From assembly GCA_025200525.1 (NCBI GenBank), contig CM045761.1, forward strand, positions 133,612,223 through 133,676,222: a stretch of DNA of 64,000 nucleotides. Reading direction: 5' to 3'. A program made the translations under genes and the position numbers. The stretch is from Camellia lanceoleosa. Taxonomy: Eukaryota; Streptophyta; Magnoliopsida; Ericales; Theaceae. The notes under the pieces are model-generated. The model had not been told where the DNA came from. It saw only the letters and a list, made by a program, of their open reading frames with translations, and did not search any database. Positions 11,038 through 23,436 of this stretch are shown here, piece by piece. Each line of letters opens with the position of its first letter. Within the stretch, counting starts at the first letter, position 1.

Positions 11038-12323
11038 TGTTAATCATGTTGTTTAATTTTGATGATGTCTAAACTATTAATTGAAAATTTATAAATAATA
11101 TACATATTTTATATTATTTGACATAAAATATTATATATATATATATATATATTTGTTAAATATTATTTAAATAAAAATATTTTTGAAAACTCTACTATTT
11201 ACTTTTTGAAAAATTAGGTTGATCACTATTCATATTTTGACAAATTAATTGATTGGTTAGCCTATCACTATTCACTTTTTGACAAAATTAAAATTGATTA
11301 ATTGTATTATTTTGAAAAAATTGATTGATTGGTTGTATTATCTTGACAAATGTGATATTGATGTGTTGTCTTCTTTTGACAAAATTGATATACCCACATG
11401 GAGTGGTAGGTTATGTTTAGTTTAAAATCTCTACAAAAATTTTAAAAAGGTATATATATATATTCAGATCTATTATAAAAAATATTTTACTATGTATGCA
11501 AATATTTGATTATAATATTTTATATAATACATATAATAGAATACATCACGGAAGCAATTAAACCACATTTGAGTATATCATGTTACATATATGTATGTTG
11601 GCATGTGGAAAGTCATACAAGTCATCATTTCCAATAGCTTTTCTTTTTGCTTTTTTTGTATAATTTTGACTAAAGCCTAAAAGGGTTCAGATTTGCAAGA
11701 CAACAAATTTTCCTTCCACAATTGATTCAGCTGACGTCTTGAGGAGTGTCTATCTCTTCCAACGGGTATATTTTTAGGTATAAATAGAAATGATGTGTGT
11801 GGAGAAAAATCAAGAACTTGAAGAAAAAAATTTTTGGTTGCTCCAAAATTTTGAATATATTGTATTCTGCTCTTTCACTTTCAGATCTAAGCGTAGCCTT
11901 TGTTCTTACACTTTTATATCTACTCTTTGTGAGAGAATTATTTGAAAAGAGGGTTTAAGTACCACTTATTTTTATTCATTATTTTTGTGAGAGATTTTTG
12001 TAAGGGTAAGGCATTTATTGTTAAGTGAGGTTCAATAGATAAGAGTAAGTCCTGTGCAAAATCCACAAGCTTGGTGAAGACTTGGTGGTGTATTAATTCA
12101 GTTTGATAGTAAAAAAATTCTCAAGGAGGTTCCTTGGGGAGTGGACGTAGGCTTGCCGTGTCGAACCATTATAAATCTCAGTATTTGATTTTCTCTCTCT
12201 ATCTCTCTTACTTTTATATTGATATTTATTATTCTATTTTTTATTTGTTAAAATTTTAAATATTGTATTTATAAATTTTAATATTGTAAAATTTTTTAAT
12301 AACCCAATTCACCCCCCTCTTGG
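11038..12323 (+). mobile_element. Probable copia-type solo LTR inside H1 integrase
   Basis: It splits the integrase between the DMDLV-P and LPKAT-RKFLLVATDYF segments. It begins near TGTTAATCATG and ends near AATTCACCCCCCTCTTGGG, a pattern common at copia LTR ends. It contains a TATA-like box (AGGTATAAATAG, about 11,776) and the GGAGTGGACGTAGGC segment (about 12,137) typical of those LTRs. A candidate duplication TTGCCT/TTGCTT flanks it imperfectly, so exact ends are uncertain. No internal coding region is present. A (TA)n run lies near 11,131-11,150. Confidence 0.5.
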
Positions 12324-12590
12324 GTTGCTTACCTGGGATAACAAGATCCATGTCCCATTGGGCAAATGGCCAATGATTGGATACTTGTTTCAAATCTCCA
12401 GCTGGTTGGCGTGTCAAATGTGCAAATCTTTGACACTTCTCGCACTTTTTTACATAGGCTTCAATATTTTTTTGCATGTAGGGCCACCAGAATCCCTGTG
12501 ATATAGCTCTGTGAGAAAGTGATCTACCCTCTGCGTGGTTTCCACATACTCCCTCATGAATATCATACAAACAGCCTTCTACTTGGGCTG
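12324..12590 (-). pseudogene. H1 integrase zinc-binding domain (HHCC) and start of core
   Basis: The frame encodes IHEGVCGNHAEGRS, GFWWPYMQKNIEAYVKKCEKC, and then the core start FAQWDMDLV. The His and Cys residues of the H2C2 integrase zinc-binding domain are present. The last residues of the open frame at the low-coordinate end (KKFYNIKIYKYNI) are read from the inserted solo LTR, not from integrase. It continues at 11,030 on the other side of that insertion. Confidence 0.8.
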
Positions 12591-12599
12591 AGTGTACAC

Positions 12600-13470
12600 A
12601 TCACAGTAGAGGTCTAACAAAAGATCTCTTGTACAGATGGCCTTCTATTGGCAAGCAGAATCTAGCTGACTTTAGTCTGATCTTGTGAGCTTTCCTTCTG
12701 TCTTCTGGCAGCTTGCCATCTCTAAGGAACATGACTATGGCGTCCATCTAACTTGGACCCAACTCCAAGCACATTGCTTCATACTCTATTATTAGAGGTT
12801 CAATACTTGGGCCTGACGTGTAATCCACCATAATTACTCTTGGCTCGTCTGACTTTATAGCACTAGCGAGGTTTGCTAAGGCATCGGCATGACTGTTATT
12901 ATCTCAACTGACATGCTGCAGCCAACAACTATGGAATTGTGCTAGTAACTTGATGACCTCTTTGACGTAGGTTACCATCCTCTCATCTCGGGCTGTGTAC
13001 TCGCCCGTTGCTTGATTTACAACAAGAGTCGTAGAAGACTACCACTTTCTTGGCTTCAATTGTTGTTGCTAGTTTCAGGGCAGCAATTGGTGCCTCGTAT
13101 TCTGTTTCATTTTTTGAGGCCTTGAACCCCAAATGGATGGACTGTTCTATCATTCATCCATCTAGCAAAACCAAAACCGCTCATTCCCCCACTCCTTGTC
13201 AGTTTGAACTACCATCGACAAAGAGACGGAAGGAATCGTTGTTGTAAATATCACAGGGCTTTAACTTCTCTTTACCTTTCTTCTGTTTGGCCAATGTGGG
13301 ATTCCGTGGTTCCAACTAATTTTCCTCTAGCTATCCTGGGCAGCCTAGACCTAGGTTACTGCTGTCAATCTTGGGCAGGTGCTTGGTGTGAATTCTACTA
13401 CAAAGTCGGCCAAAACCTAACCTTTTATTGCTGTCATTAGCGTGAATTCTAAATCATACTGATCTAGAAC
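12600..13470 (-). pseudogene. H1 second, archaeal-type RNase H (aRNH) domain
   Basis: Minus-strand frames give LFVDGSSNWQGVG (about 13,210-13,250), then GFKASKNETEYEA.IAALKLA, and later NNSHADALANLAS (about 12,860-12,905). The arrangement DGSS...NETEYEA...D...ADALA is that of the archaeal-like RNase H that Tat-lineage elements carry in addition to the ordinary gypsy RNase H. Its presence identifies the lineage. Several frame changes and stops break it. To its right the sequence passes into the VLDQYDLEF linker and is cut by element B. Confidence 0.7.
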
Positions 13471-13471
13471 T

Positions 13472-16400
13472 GTAGTTGTGGACACCCCATTTTTGACCAC
13501 CCACAAGGCTCGAGCGCTTTGTTCGGTACACTCGATGATAAAAGTGGTATTGTGTGTGGTTCTAGGTCTCAACGAAGGAGCCTTGTTTAAGCTTCGAAAC
13601 AACCCCAGACCTTCCATATTCCCACTGATCATACCCAAGAAATTCATTTGTACACCTTGTGCCACCCTGTGTTAAGATTGAAACAGAAAACAAGAGAATT
13701 CATTAAGGGCCGGCCGGGGCTATTGGAGGCCGGTCGGGCCTTGGTAGCGAGAAACGCTATTCTGGGCGGAAGGCTACTAGCTATCCATTTTTGAAAATAT
13801 TTATGATATTTCTGGCTCAAATTCTATATAAACGACCACATACCTCTGTTTTGGGGGTTGAACAATTGAGAGAAAGCCTATACACATAGAGAGAGCTCAT
13901 TGCAAGCTATCTTTGAGCTATCCTACCTTCCTTATATCATCTATATACACCACACACAACCTTGAATCATCATCTTAGAGCCTTGGTTGACCCTTAAGAA
14001 ACATAATTCAAGTTTGAGAGTGTGTCAAGAGTGAGTTTGATCATCAACCAAAGTTTACTCCATTTTGAGAGGTATAAGCTTGCAACTTTTGTTCTTGTTT
14101 TTGCTTACTTCATTTCTATCTATTTCTTGTATTCTTGGGCTGTTTTGCATCCATTTTAAGTTTTGGAACTTGGTTTTGGATAAGCTACCAAAAGTGGTAA
14201 GGTTAACACCCTTACTTGGTCCTATCTTCATAGCTCAACCCTTGGTTCCTTTACACTCTTTTCCTTTGATTTTTGAACTAATTTTCAGAGTTGAACTAAG
14301 GCCAAAAAACATGGTTCGAAGTCTTGAAATTAGAGGGGTTGGCCACCCTTTCTTGTTTTTGCTTATATAGCTTTATTGTCTTTACCTTTTGTTTAGCTTT
14401 TTGAGTTCTTTTCTTGCATTTTCAACCACTATTTTGGCTTATTAGAGATTGTTTTAAGGCTGTCCTAATCTATTTAATTGATTCAAGCTTTGATTAGTTC
14501 CTTTGTTGTAGCATTGGTCTTTGTACATAGCTTGTATTATGTTGTTCTTAGCCTTTCTTTGTCTAACTTTCATGTTAATGACTTCATTTTAAGAATCAAC
14601 TTGCCATTCCTTTCTTTCATTTGAGAGTTGTTTCAATCGGTTGACAGTTATTTAACACATGAACTAGAGATTCATGTTTAATGGCTTAATCTCTATAGAG
14701 ATTCATTGTCAACGATATAATCTCTCTTTCATGTTGAGAATTACTTCCTGTTTGACGCTTCTCTCCTTTTAGAGGACTTAATCATCACTTCAGACAAATG
14801 GACTAAAGAATGGAAATGAATAAGAAAATTGGTTTAAAAGCAACCAACACATATAAAGAAAATGAGTCATATTGCTTGGGCTTGGCTGGACGTTATGCCA
14901 AGTTTATCGAGTCAAGAGTGGTCATACGCTAATTCATGGCGTTTTGATGATCCTTGAAGCATCTATACTTCCTTTTTTTGAGTTCATTCCATGATAAAGA
15001 GGGAGGAGTGGTCATATTCATTGCATTCATTGATTTTTGTCCAAAATTGCATCCGAAATCATCAAGCAATCAACTTGCTCATTGATGGTTTTGGAAACAA
15101 TTCTAACCTTCTCTCAAGGCTTTTCCATGACAAAGAATGAAGGAAAGGACAAACAGAGCTTGAACAACTTTGTCTACATTGTTTTCATTTCAGAGCACAA
15201 AAACAAAGTTTTGTACAAAATTGAGGCACAACCGGCCTTTTTTAGGCCCAGGCGGCTTTATTAAGGGCCGGTCGGTCCTCAATGTTTGGTTAGTAGTGTA
15301 TTTTTGCAGAAAACATAGGGCAGTGGCTGAGGTGAAACAGAGCAAGCTTGGGACAGACAAAGTTGTTCTTGAACATTGTGCATGTGCATGCATGCAACCC
15401 TTGCGTATCCTCGCTTACATCACGATCATCATTGTAACTAATTTATTCAATATTGTTTATTGTAATTAGTCTCATTAATTATTGTTAGAATTATTATTAT
15501 TGTCCCTCTGTAATTGTTGTAGTTAATTAGTTTAAATAGCAAGTTTATTTATCGTGGTTATCCTTGTTATAATAGCATAGTTAGCTAGTTAATTAGCATC
15601 GCTTATTTATTCATTCGGTTTTGTAATAATTAGTTTAATTCGGACTTTTGGACCTTGATTCGTACCCTCTTGCATGAAGGCAATGTTGTAATAAGTTGTA
15701 TGTCTTCCAACCCTACGTCTTTCTCCTTTTTACTTACTTACTTATGATGGTTAGTTTAGAAACATCACTTTTTTTTAGCATACTCCATGTTTAGCATCCA
15801 TTTGTCCTGCATACATCCAAGGCTCGGCTCATCATACTAACCCAATATCGATATTCAAAACTCATTACTTGAATACATGATCTCTCGCATGTCTTGAATG
15901 CAATCATATGCCATGCTCATAGCCGAGCCTATAAAATACATAAGGTGTGCGTTGCTTTAGCCATATTGCATAAGTTAGGAACATGCATATTTTCCCTAAC
16001 CCTTTCACCTGTTTTGGCTCAAAGTACTAGGTGAGCTTTTATTACTTTAGCATGTTGCATCGAATGTTTGTGTTGCCATGTCAAGGCATGAATACCATGA
16101 GGCCAATTCCTTAAATGATATAATTGTTTGAATACCTATGGATGAAGGCTAGTTGTTTGAATTGGGATGGCTTGATTAATGTCCATTTTAGCCTACTTTT
16201 TCAAGTGGCAAATTCACAAAACAATTTTGAAACAAAATATGAAATTAAGTGTTCCAAATCTTGCAAACTAGTTTATACCTTGTGTGCACATCACATAGTA
16301 AAAATAGCTAATAAATCAAAACAAGAGCATATAATGTAAATAACAAACACATCATGATTAATAGAGGCCAATCTTTGATCGGGTGAGTAGGGTGCTCAAT

Positions 16401-16726
16401 TCATGACCTTCCTCTTTTGTACCTAAGTTCCCGAGCCGAGACACTTCGGTGATGACAAATTAATGGCCTTTGGCACGAGTCTCAGGTTTCCTAAATTTTT
16501 CAAAAATATTTAGGTGGCGAGTCTATAATCTGGAAAAGTAGTCCATTTTTGGCATTTAATTCAAACATTGATTTTCCAAAAAGAATTGTCAGATTTGGAC
16601 TCTTTTTGTGTTTTCACTATTTCACATTGCACTTGTGAAATCAGATTCAGAACCACAAGTGGAGCCCGAACTGTAGGGCTATTCATCTTCCGAAAGGAGC
16701 ATGGAAAGTCAGGCTATAACAGCCCA
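13472..16726 (+). mobile_element. Element B: same non-coding family as A, opposite orientation
   Basis: It starts near TGTGGACACCCCATTTTTGACC, matching the reverse complement of A's right end (TGTAAACACCCCATTTTTGAC), and ends near CTATAACA. Long internal stretches match A on the opposite strand, for example 16,360-16,680 against 2,690-3,030 and 15,690-15,760 against 3,690-3,760. A plus-strand TATA box (TTCTATATAAACG, about 13,824-13,836) lies about 350 bases from the start, fitting U3-R-U5 with a very long R-U5. The GGCCGGCC / GGCCGGTCGG palindromes occur at 13,709-13,740 and 15,260-15,275. The duplication is imperfect (CTGTT/CAGTT), so ends are approximate. Inserted in H1 between RNase H and aRNH. 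Confidence 0.6.
13824..13836 (+). promoter_or_regulatory. Putative TATA box of element B
   Basis: TTCTATATAAACG lies on the plus strand about 350 bases into the element and is followed by a purine-rich stretch (GAGAGAAAGCC). This supports plus orientation for B. Confidence 0.5.
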
Positions 16727-17183
16727 TCGCATTATTCTACTTGTCAAGTCTCTTTGCTATAATAGAGACTTCAGTGGATGCTTCGTAAGCACCACGATTT
16801 TATGAGCTTGGAAATAATGATTCAGTTTCTTTGATGACATCACTAGAGCAAGTGTCAACTTTTCCAAGGGCAAGTACCTGGTTTCTGCACTGGTTAGGGT
16901 CTTGCTTACATGGTAAATTGCCTTCTGTTCTCCTCTTTCTTCTCAGATAGCCATGGTGCTAATAGCGTGGTCCGAGCCTGCCAAGTACAACTCCTCCCCT
17001 GGTACTGGATTGGACAACGCTAGTGCTATTGTTAGGTATCTTTTCAAGTCGGCAAAGGCGACTTCGCATTCTTGTGTCCACAGGAAGTCTGTGGACCTTC
17101 TTTAACAACTGAAAAAATGGCTTACAGTTGTCCGAACTTCGACTGATGAATCTGTTTAAAGTTGTTGCCTTGTCGGTCAAAAT
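16727..17183 (-). pseudogene. H1 end of RT and first RNase H domain
   Basis: Minus-strand translation gives TLNRFISRSSD-C-PFF, the RT connection region, followed after frame changes by GEELYLAGSDHA and AIYHVSKTLTSAETRYLPLE, typical of the gypsy RNase H. It then gives HYFQAHKIVVLTKHPLKSLL and RIMRW before element B. The RT catalytic half is on the other side of element C (25,053-25,835). It is broken by frameshifts. Confidence 0.75.
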
Positions 17184-18780
17184 TGTAACGCTCGAAGAAG
17201 TTAACCATACAATCATTTATGATATTAATAAATAAAGGTACATTTCTGAAAATTATATCTTAACACTTACATGATTCCAATCAACATACTTCTCTTTCTC
17301 ATTGAACCGTAGACCTTTGTTTACAAAACAATTACAAAACACATATCCCTATTCAGTGAGCTAGAGAAAATTACAAAACAAATACAAGACATTGGGATTT
17401 CTAATCAAAATCATAAAACTTAAAGTAAATATAAAAAAAAAATTCAAAAGTTTTGATTTCAATTCCAAGCCCCCAAAAGATCAAAAGGTTACAAAACAAA
17501 TAAAAGAAATATCTTTTTCATCATTCATCTTCATAAACGGGTTTCGAGTTCTTCATTTCCTGAAATATTAGAAAAATGTAGGAATGAGCAAAGTTGCCTA
17601 GTAGAGAATGACTTGATCCAAGTATATAAACATTCGATTTAAATATGCATGCCCTGTATTTACGCCAAAAGTTCATTTGTATTTAAAATCTTAAATGTTA
17701 TAAATCCTAATTCGCCATCAACCTCCACACTTTTTTCGTCCTCATACGGATGGCATGTGGACGCCTCAAGCCTTTCTACTTTCATCATCTTCACATGAAC
17801 TAGCCAGTGAGCACCTTACCACATTCCTACATTCGCCGCCCTCACGTGGACTGAGTAGGTGGGCACCTCAAACATAACCCCATATTCGTCATCCTTACAC
17901 GAACCGTTAAGTGGGCACCTCAAACACATTTCATAGCATTTGCATTTTTCACACAACACCAACAATCATGAGGATTCTCTAATTTTACTTATCCATCATT
18001 CATTTCATCAATTTCATAAACAATCCCCTTAGAGTTGAAATGAAAATTTGGGGTTTTCCCACACTAAGATTTATTTTCCTTAATTCAAGTAAATGTACTT
18101 ACTACCTCATAGATGAGTTCCTAATCCACCATCAATTTCATAAAAACACATCATCTATATAAAGCTCATGTATATATATATATATCACATCCATCTCCAT
18201 AAATTAACACCCCATAAGATTTACAAATAGTCAAACCAAAATAAAGATATACTAGGGTAAAGACATTCCTACCTCAAAGTTGTGTAATGAAAAATGAAGG
18301 CCCACTCGATGAGCTTTCGAGATACCACGTTTCAATCGGTTCAAAGCGTAGCTCTTGGAGAGAAGAACAACTTTAATGAAGAAACTAAGATGGACTCTTG
18401 CTAATGTAGATGAAATCTAGTGTTGTAGCACTAGGGTTTTCGAAAAAGGGGAAAAGAGAGAGAGAAGATGAAAAAGTGAGTCAAAAAGTGTGTTTAGATC
18501 GAATTTTAAATCTGCTATCACGATTTGGCCGCTCGAGCGAAACTTCCTACGCTCGAGCATAGAACCAAAATGCAAAGGAACTGCTCGAGCGGTAAAAGCA
18601 AGGTCTTAGAAGTTTTGCAGAGCTACAGTGAAAATACTAGGAGCTCACATTTTACGCTCGAGCGACAACTCCTTCACTCGAGCGGTCTCGCCTGTAAACC
18701 TGTGAGATTCTGGGAGCAACAATTTTCCGCTCGAGCGATAACTCCTGCGCTCAAGCAGTCACCCAAAGTCAACTGTTACA
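17184..18780 (-). repeat. Element C 3' LTR (1,597 bp)
   Basis: It pairs with 23,437-25,047; both begin TGTAACG, share CTGAAGAAGTTAACCATAC-type starts with small differences, and end CAACTGTTACA. Its high-coordinate end carries a cluster of CTCGAG palindromes at 18,529-18,760 within the region that is U3 on the minus strand. Confidence 0.93.
18529..18760. promoter_or_regulatory. CGCTCGAGCG palindrome cluster in the C 3' LTR
   Basis: Six CTCGAG cores, most in the longer palindrome CGCTCGAGCG, plus one GCTCAAGC variant, lie within 230 bases. They are separated by irregular spacers that include TTTTGCAGAGC and AACTCCT. They lie in the U3 end of the LTR, where promoter elements are expected. Function is inferred, not known. 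Confidence 0.6.
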
Positions 18781-18795
18781 GCCTACCCCCCTTAA
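18781..18795 (-). other. Polypurine tract of element C
   Basis: On the minus strand AAGGGGGGTAGGC lies immediately upstream of the 3' LTR (TGTAACAG). This is the expected site for priming plus-strand DNA. Confidence 0.8.
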
Positions 18796-19014
18796 GGAAT
18801 TTCGTCTCTGACATTTGCACTATTCCTGTTAAATAATCCTAGCAACTCCTAAGAAGATGGATATCATCACAACAATAATCTTAACCATTACTTTTCTCAA
18901 TTCAAAGCAAAATCAGGGTAGTTTTTTCAAACAAAAACATGGAAATTTTGATTTCTCTCATTCATTTTTCTTTGACGAATTCTCTTACAAAATCCAAAAA
19001 TTACTAGAACAAGT

Positions 19015-20200
19015 TTACATATCATTGAATAAATCTAGGTACTTTTCACGCACTTTGGCTTCTCGCTCCCAAGTGGCCTCCTCTACCTCATGGTGGTGCC
19101 ATAATACTTTAACCAAGGGAATCACCTTGCCTCTCAAAACTTGTTCTTGTGTATCTAAGATTTTCATTGATTTTTCTTCACATAAAGCATTCTCCTCCGT
19201 TACCAAATTCGTCCACTCCAAAACATGGGAAGGATTAAGTTCATATTTACAAAGCATGGAAACATGAAATACATTGTGCACTTTGGACAGTTGTGGGGGC
19301 AATGCAAGGCGGTATGCTACTACTCTCACCTATTCTATAATATCAAAAGGGCCAATGAACCTTGATGACAATTTATCGCTCCGCTCAAATCTCATTAAGC
19401 CTTTTTTTAGGTGATATTTTTAAGAATACGTGATCACCTACATCAAAAGAGAGAGGTCTCCTATCAGCATAACTCTTTTGCAGACTTTGAGCCGTTATTA
19501 ATCGCTTCCAAATGAGAGTTATTTTCTTTATGGTTTCACGAACTAACTCCAGCCCAAGCATAGGTGAGTCTCCCATCTCAATCCAACACACTGGTGACAT
19601 GCATGGTCACCCATATAGGGCTTCAAAGGGAAGCCATTTAAATATTGGCTTGGTAGCTATTATTGTAAGTGAATTCCACCAAGGGCAAATATTTTTCCCT
19701 AGAACCCTTAAAATCGAACACATAAGCTCTTAACATATCTTCCAAAATTTGGATAGTGCGCTCGGACTGTTCATCTGTTTAGGGGTGGCAAGCAGTGCTA
19801 AAAGTAAATTGAGTACCCATAATTATTTATAGACTTTGCCACAATTACGTAGTAAAACGAGGGTCTTGATCCCAGACAATACTCATTAGGACTCCATGAA
19901 GTTGGACAATCTCTTTAACATAGTTTTGCTAAGCAATCAACTAAGTCCCCCATATTCATAGCAAGAAAATGAGCCGACTTAGTCAACTGATCCACTATTA
20001 CCCAAACTGAATCATTACCCCTTTGTATTCTAGGAAGGCCTGAAACAGAGTCCATAGTAATATGTTTCCACTTCCATTTCGCTATGGGCAAGGGTTGCAA
20101 TACTCGGCTATTTGTTGGTGTTTCGCCTTGACTTGCTGACAAGTTAGGCACCGGGATACAAATGATGCCACATCCTGCTTCATACCTCTCCACCAAAATT
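19015..20200 (-). pseudogene. Element C integrase and C-terminal domain
   Basis: Segments on the minus strand, in order: NLSASQGETP and WKHITMDSVSGLP with WVIVDQLTKSAHF (integrase zinc-binding end and first catalytic Asp, 19,915-20,196); a broken middle; QKSYADRRPLSFDVGDHVFL (19,385-19,600); then YRLALPPQLSKVHNVFHVSML and VEEATWEREAKVREKY (19,015-19,329). The last segment is the tail typical of Del/Tekay chromoviruses. Frameshifts separate the segments. Confidence 0.85.
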
Positions 20201-20353
20201 GTTGGCTAAGATCAGGTACATTTCTGTACCTCCCGGGTGTACCGCATGATAGGAATGGTGAAATTCTCGAAGAACTAGTTCTCTACGTGACTCTAGTACA
20301 AAAAGACGATTCAGATACCGAACATTTGATTTGGAATCGACCCTCAAACCCCT

Positions 20354-21640
20354 TTATTCCTTCCCTTGTGCAATTTTCTCCTTGATTGTTTCAGTTTCTA
20401 CATCCTTCTGTTGTGCCTTCATAACTCGAGTAACAAGTATTGGTTGTACAAGGATAGAAAACAAGGTGGCATGCGCCGAATATTCACCAAGATACAAATT
20501 GAACTCACCCAAATCACCTAACATTTTCCATTTTTTAATAGCAAGAGTAGCAAAAGTATTGACGGATTTTCTACTCAAAGCATCAGCTACCATATTGGCT
20601 TTCTTGGGATGGTAGTATAATTCAAAGTCATAATCTTTCAAAAATTCCATCCAGCTCCTTTAACGCAAATTCAAATCCTTTTAGGAAAATAAATATTTAA
20701 AGCTTTTATGATCTGAGAACACCTCAAATTTCTCCCCATACAAATAATATCTCCACAATTTTAGAGCGAAAATAATAGCGGCTAACTCTAAATCATGTGT
20801 CAGATAGTTCCCTTCATGGGTTTTTAGTTGGCGCGAACCATAAGCCACTACCTTACCCTCTTGCATCAATACACATCACAAACCCTCCCTAGAGGCATCA
20901 CAGTACACAGTGTAACCAGAACCTCTCTCAGGTATGACTAGAACTGGTGTTTTGGTTAGCCTAGCTTTCAATTATAGGAAGGATTTCTCACATGTTTCAT
21001 TCTATACAAACTTCACCCCCTTTCTCATTAGCCTAGTCAATGGAGAAACTAACATGGAGAAGTCTTTCACAAACCGTCTATAATAACCGGCAAGACCCAA
21101 GAAACTACAAATTTCAAATGCATTCCTAGGTCGCTCTCAATTCTGCATTTCCTCGATCTTGGAATAATCTATGGTAACTCTATCCTTAGAAACAACATGA
21201 CCTAAAAATTTCACCTCAGAAAGCCAGAACTCACACTTTTCATACTTAGCGTATAATCTATGCTCTTTAAGCAATTACAACACAATGCAAAGGTACAACT
21301 CATCTTCTTCCGCGGAAGGCGAATATATAAGAATATCATCCACAAAAACTACCACAAACTTATCAAGATATTCACGAAAAACCCGGTTCATCAAGTCCAT
21401 AAAGGTGGCAAGGGCATTGGTTAACCCAAACGACATCATAAGGAATTTATAGTGGCCATAACGTGTACGAAAGGTCATTTTTGGAATGTCCTCTTCTTTC
21501 ACACGTAACTAATGGTAGCCTAATCTTAGATCTATCTTTGAGAAACACTAAGAGCCCTTGAGTTGGTCAAAAAGATCGTCTATTCTTGGTAACGGGTATT
21601 TATTCTTAATCTTGACCCTATTTAGCTTACGATAATCAAT
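20354..21640 (-). pseudogene. Element C reverse transcriptase and RNase H
   Basis: RT is recognised by [13 protein letters not shown] (21,275-21,502), which keeps both catalytic aspartates, preceded by [20 protein letters not shown]. RNase H follows, with [16 protein letters not shown] and [11 protein letters not shown] (20,681-20,869) and [17 protein letters not shown] (20,354-20,650). Stops and frameshifts separate the pieces. Confidence 0.88.
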
Positions 21641-21949
21641 GCATAACCGTAAGGAACCATCTTTCTTCTTCGCAAAGAGAGTCGAGGCTCTTCAAGGCGA
21701 GGTACTAGGGCATATAAAGCCCTTATCTAACAACTCTTGTGATTGTTCTTTTAAAACAAGCAACTCTACCTTGTATAAACTCTCCCTTGAGGCCTCTGTT
21801 CACCTCGCTCACCCTTTTGTTAATAGGCATGTGGTACAGATTGTGCGGAGGTAGCTCTATGTACAGTTTGATATGCTTGTCCAAACTGAATTGGCTGATG
21901 AGTCTGTCTTTGGCTTTGTCTAGCCTGAAACCCTAAAGCACTAGCCGTC

Positions 21950-23040
21950 CCGATAAGCTAGGGACAAAACTTCTTCATATGACCCGACTGGCCACATTGA
22001 TAATAAACAGGCAATTGACTCCCACTCAAGGTCTGATTCTGAAGAGGAATAGAAGGTTGGCGGTTTTGATTACCTCTCAGTGGGCATGTAACGGACTTAT
22101 GGCCCTATTCACCACATCAATAACAAGTGATCCCGCTTTGTCTCGTATTATTTGTACTCTTTCTCGACATTGGATTTGATGATGCGACTGGTGGCAACGA
22201 TAGATGAGAAGGTGTAAAACTCCTCGACTTTTTTGATGCCATAGTTACCCCTTGAAATTCTGTAAACCCTTGTCTCTTAAGTCGTCACTTCTTTTCCTTG
22301 CTTTCAAGCATAATCTTAACATGTGCGGCATACTCCACCAACCTCTCATAATCCCGGATCAGGTTTCCCATCACTTTCATTAAAATTTCCGACCTCAGTT
22401 TCTTCTCAAATTCTAGACACCTACGTTCTTCAGTAGCTACTAGATCGGGTGCAAAACGAGATAGGCTCATAAAAATAGCCTCAAACTCTGCCACTGTGGA
22501 GTCGGATTGTTCAAGTTCCTTAAACTCTCCCTGCAAACGTTCCCTCACAGTGGGAGGAAGGTACTTCTCTTGAAAGGCATGAGTAAACGCCTCCCAAGTA
22601 TGCTCAACTCAATCCTTGGCATATTTCCACCATTGACTGGTATCCCCCTTCAATTGATAACTAGTAAGCGCCACCCGAAGTTCACCATCTCGAATATCTA
22701 AGATCTCAAAAGATTTAGTAATTTGCTCAAGTCATTCATCCACCTTTAACGGTTTTGCACCGCCAAGAAACTTAGCAGGTTCAAGGAGAAAAATTCCTTT
22801 TCAGGAATGAAACTCTAGTCTCTCCTTCAACTGTTTATGTCACTTGTTTGGATCTAAAAATATCCATCGATTCCCTAAGGACTCTGGCCATCTCACGAGC
22901 AAACACTCCGACAGCGTCTTGGGCCGATGGAGTGGCCACGTTGTTTTGACCCACTCCCTCTTCTTGATAAGGGATCTATGGCTGAGGCGAAATATTCCTA
23001 CCACCTCGACGAGGCCTGCCATGACCCCTAACATTTCTTG
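21950..23040 (-). pseudogene. Element C gag with two zinc knuckles
   Basis: The capsid-like part is at 22,285-22,548 (SDSTVAEFEAIFMSLSRFAP, then EFEKKLR). Downstream in the minus direction are two CCHC-type knuckles at about 22,090-22,130 (GHKSVTCP) and 21,960-22,010 (CGQSGHMKKFCP). The N-terminal part near 22,840-23,034 is frame-shifted. Gag packages the element RNA. Confidence 0.75.
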
Positions 23041-23420
23041 AAATCCTATATGAGAATAGATACAAACGATATTAACTCACAATTCATATACTAGTTCATC
23101 ACTGTCTCTTCAAGTTTTAATATCATTCTCAACAATTAAACATGCAAACAAACAGAACACGTATAGATCCTTCTCCCAAGGTATTAACTCATTTCACAAC
23201 ATCCAAGGACTTCCTAGTGGAAAAAGCATTGATTAGATGCCTTTCCAAAAGGATTTCAATGAATGTAGTGAAAACAAGTCATATCCTAGAGGATTGACCC
23301 CATACACACCTATTCATATAAACACATACTCAAATAAAACCATCAACTACTCACACTAGCATGACAGCCCCAATGTGACAAAGTCACTTCCCACGAGCTC
23401 CAAGTATTCAACCCGGTTAG

Positions 23421-23434
23421 AGCTCTTATACCAA
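23421..23434 (-). other. Primer-binding site of element C (tRNA-iMet type)
   Basis: The minus strand reads TTGGTATAAGAGCT, two bases after the 5' LTR. The intact version in other elements is TGGTATCAGAGC; this copy has one substitution. Confidence 0.85.
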
Positions 23435-23436
23435 TT

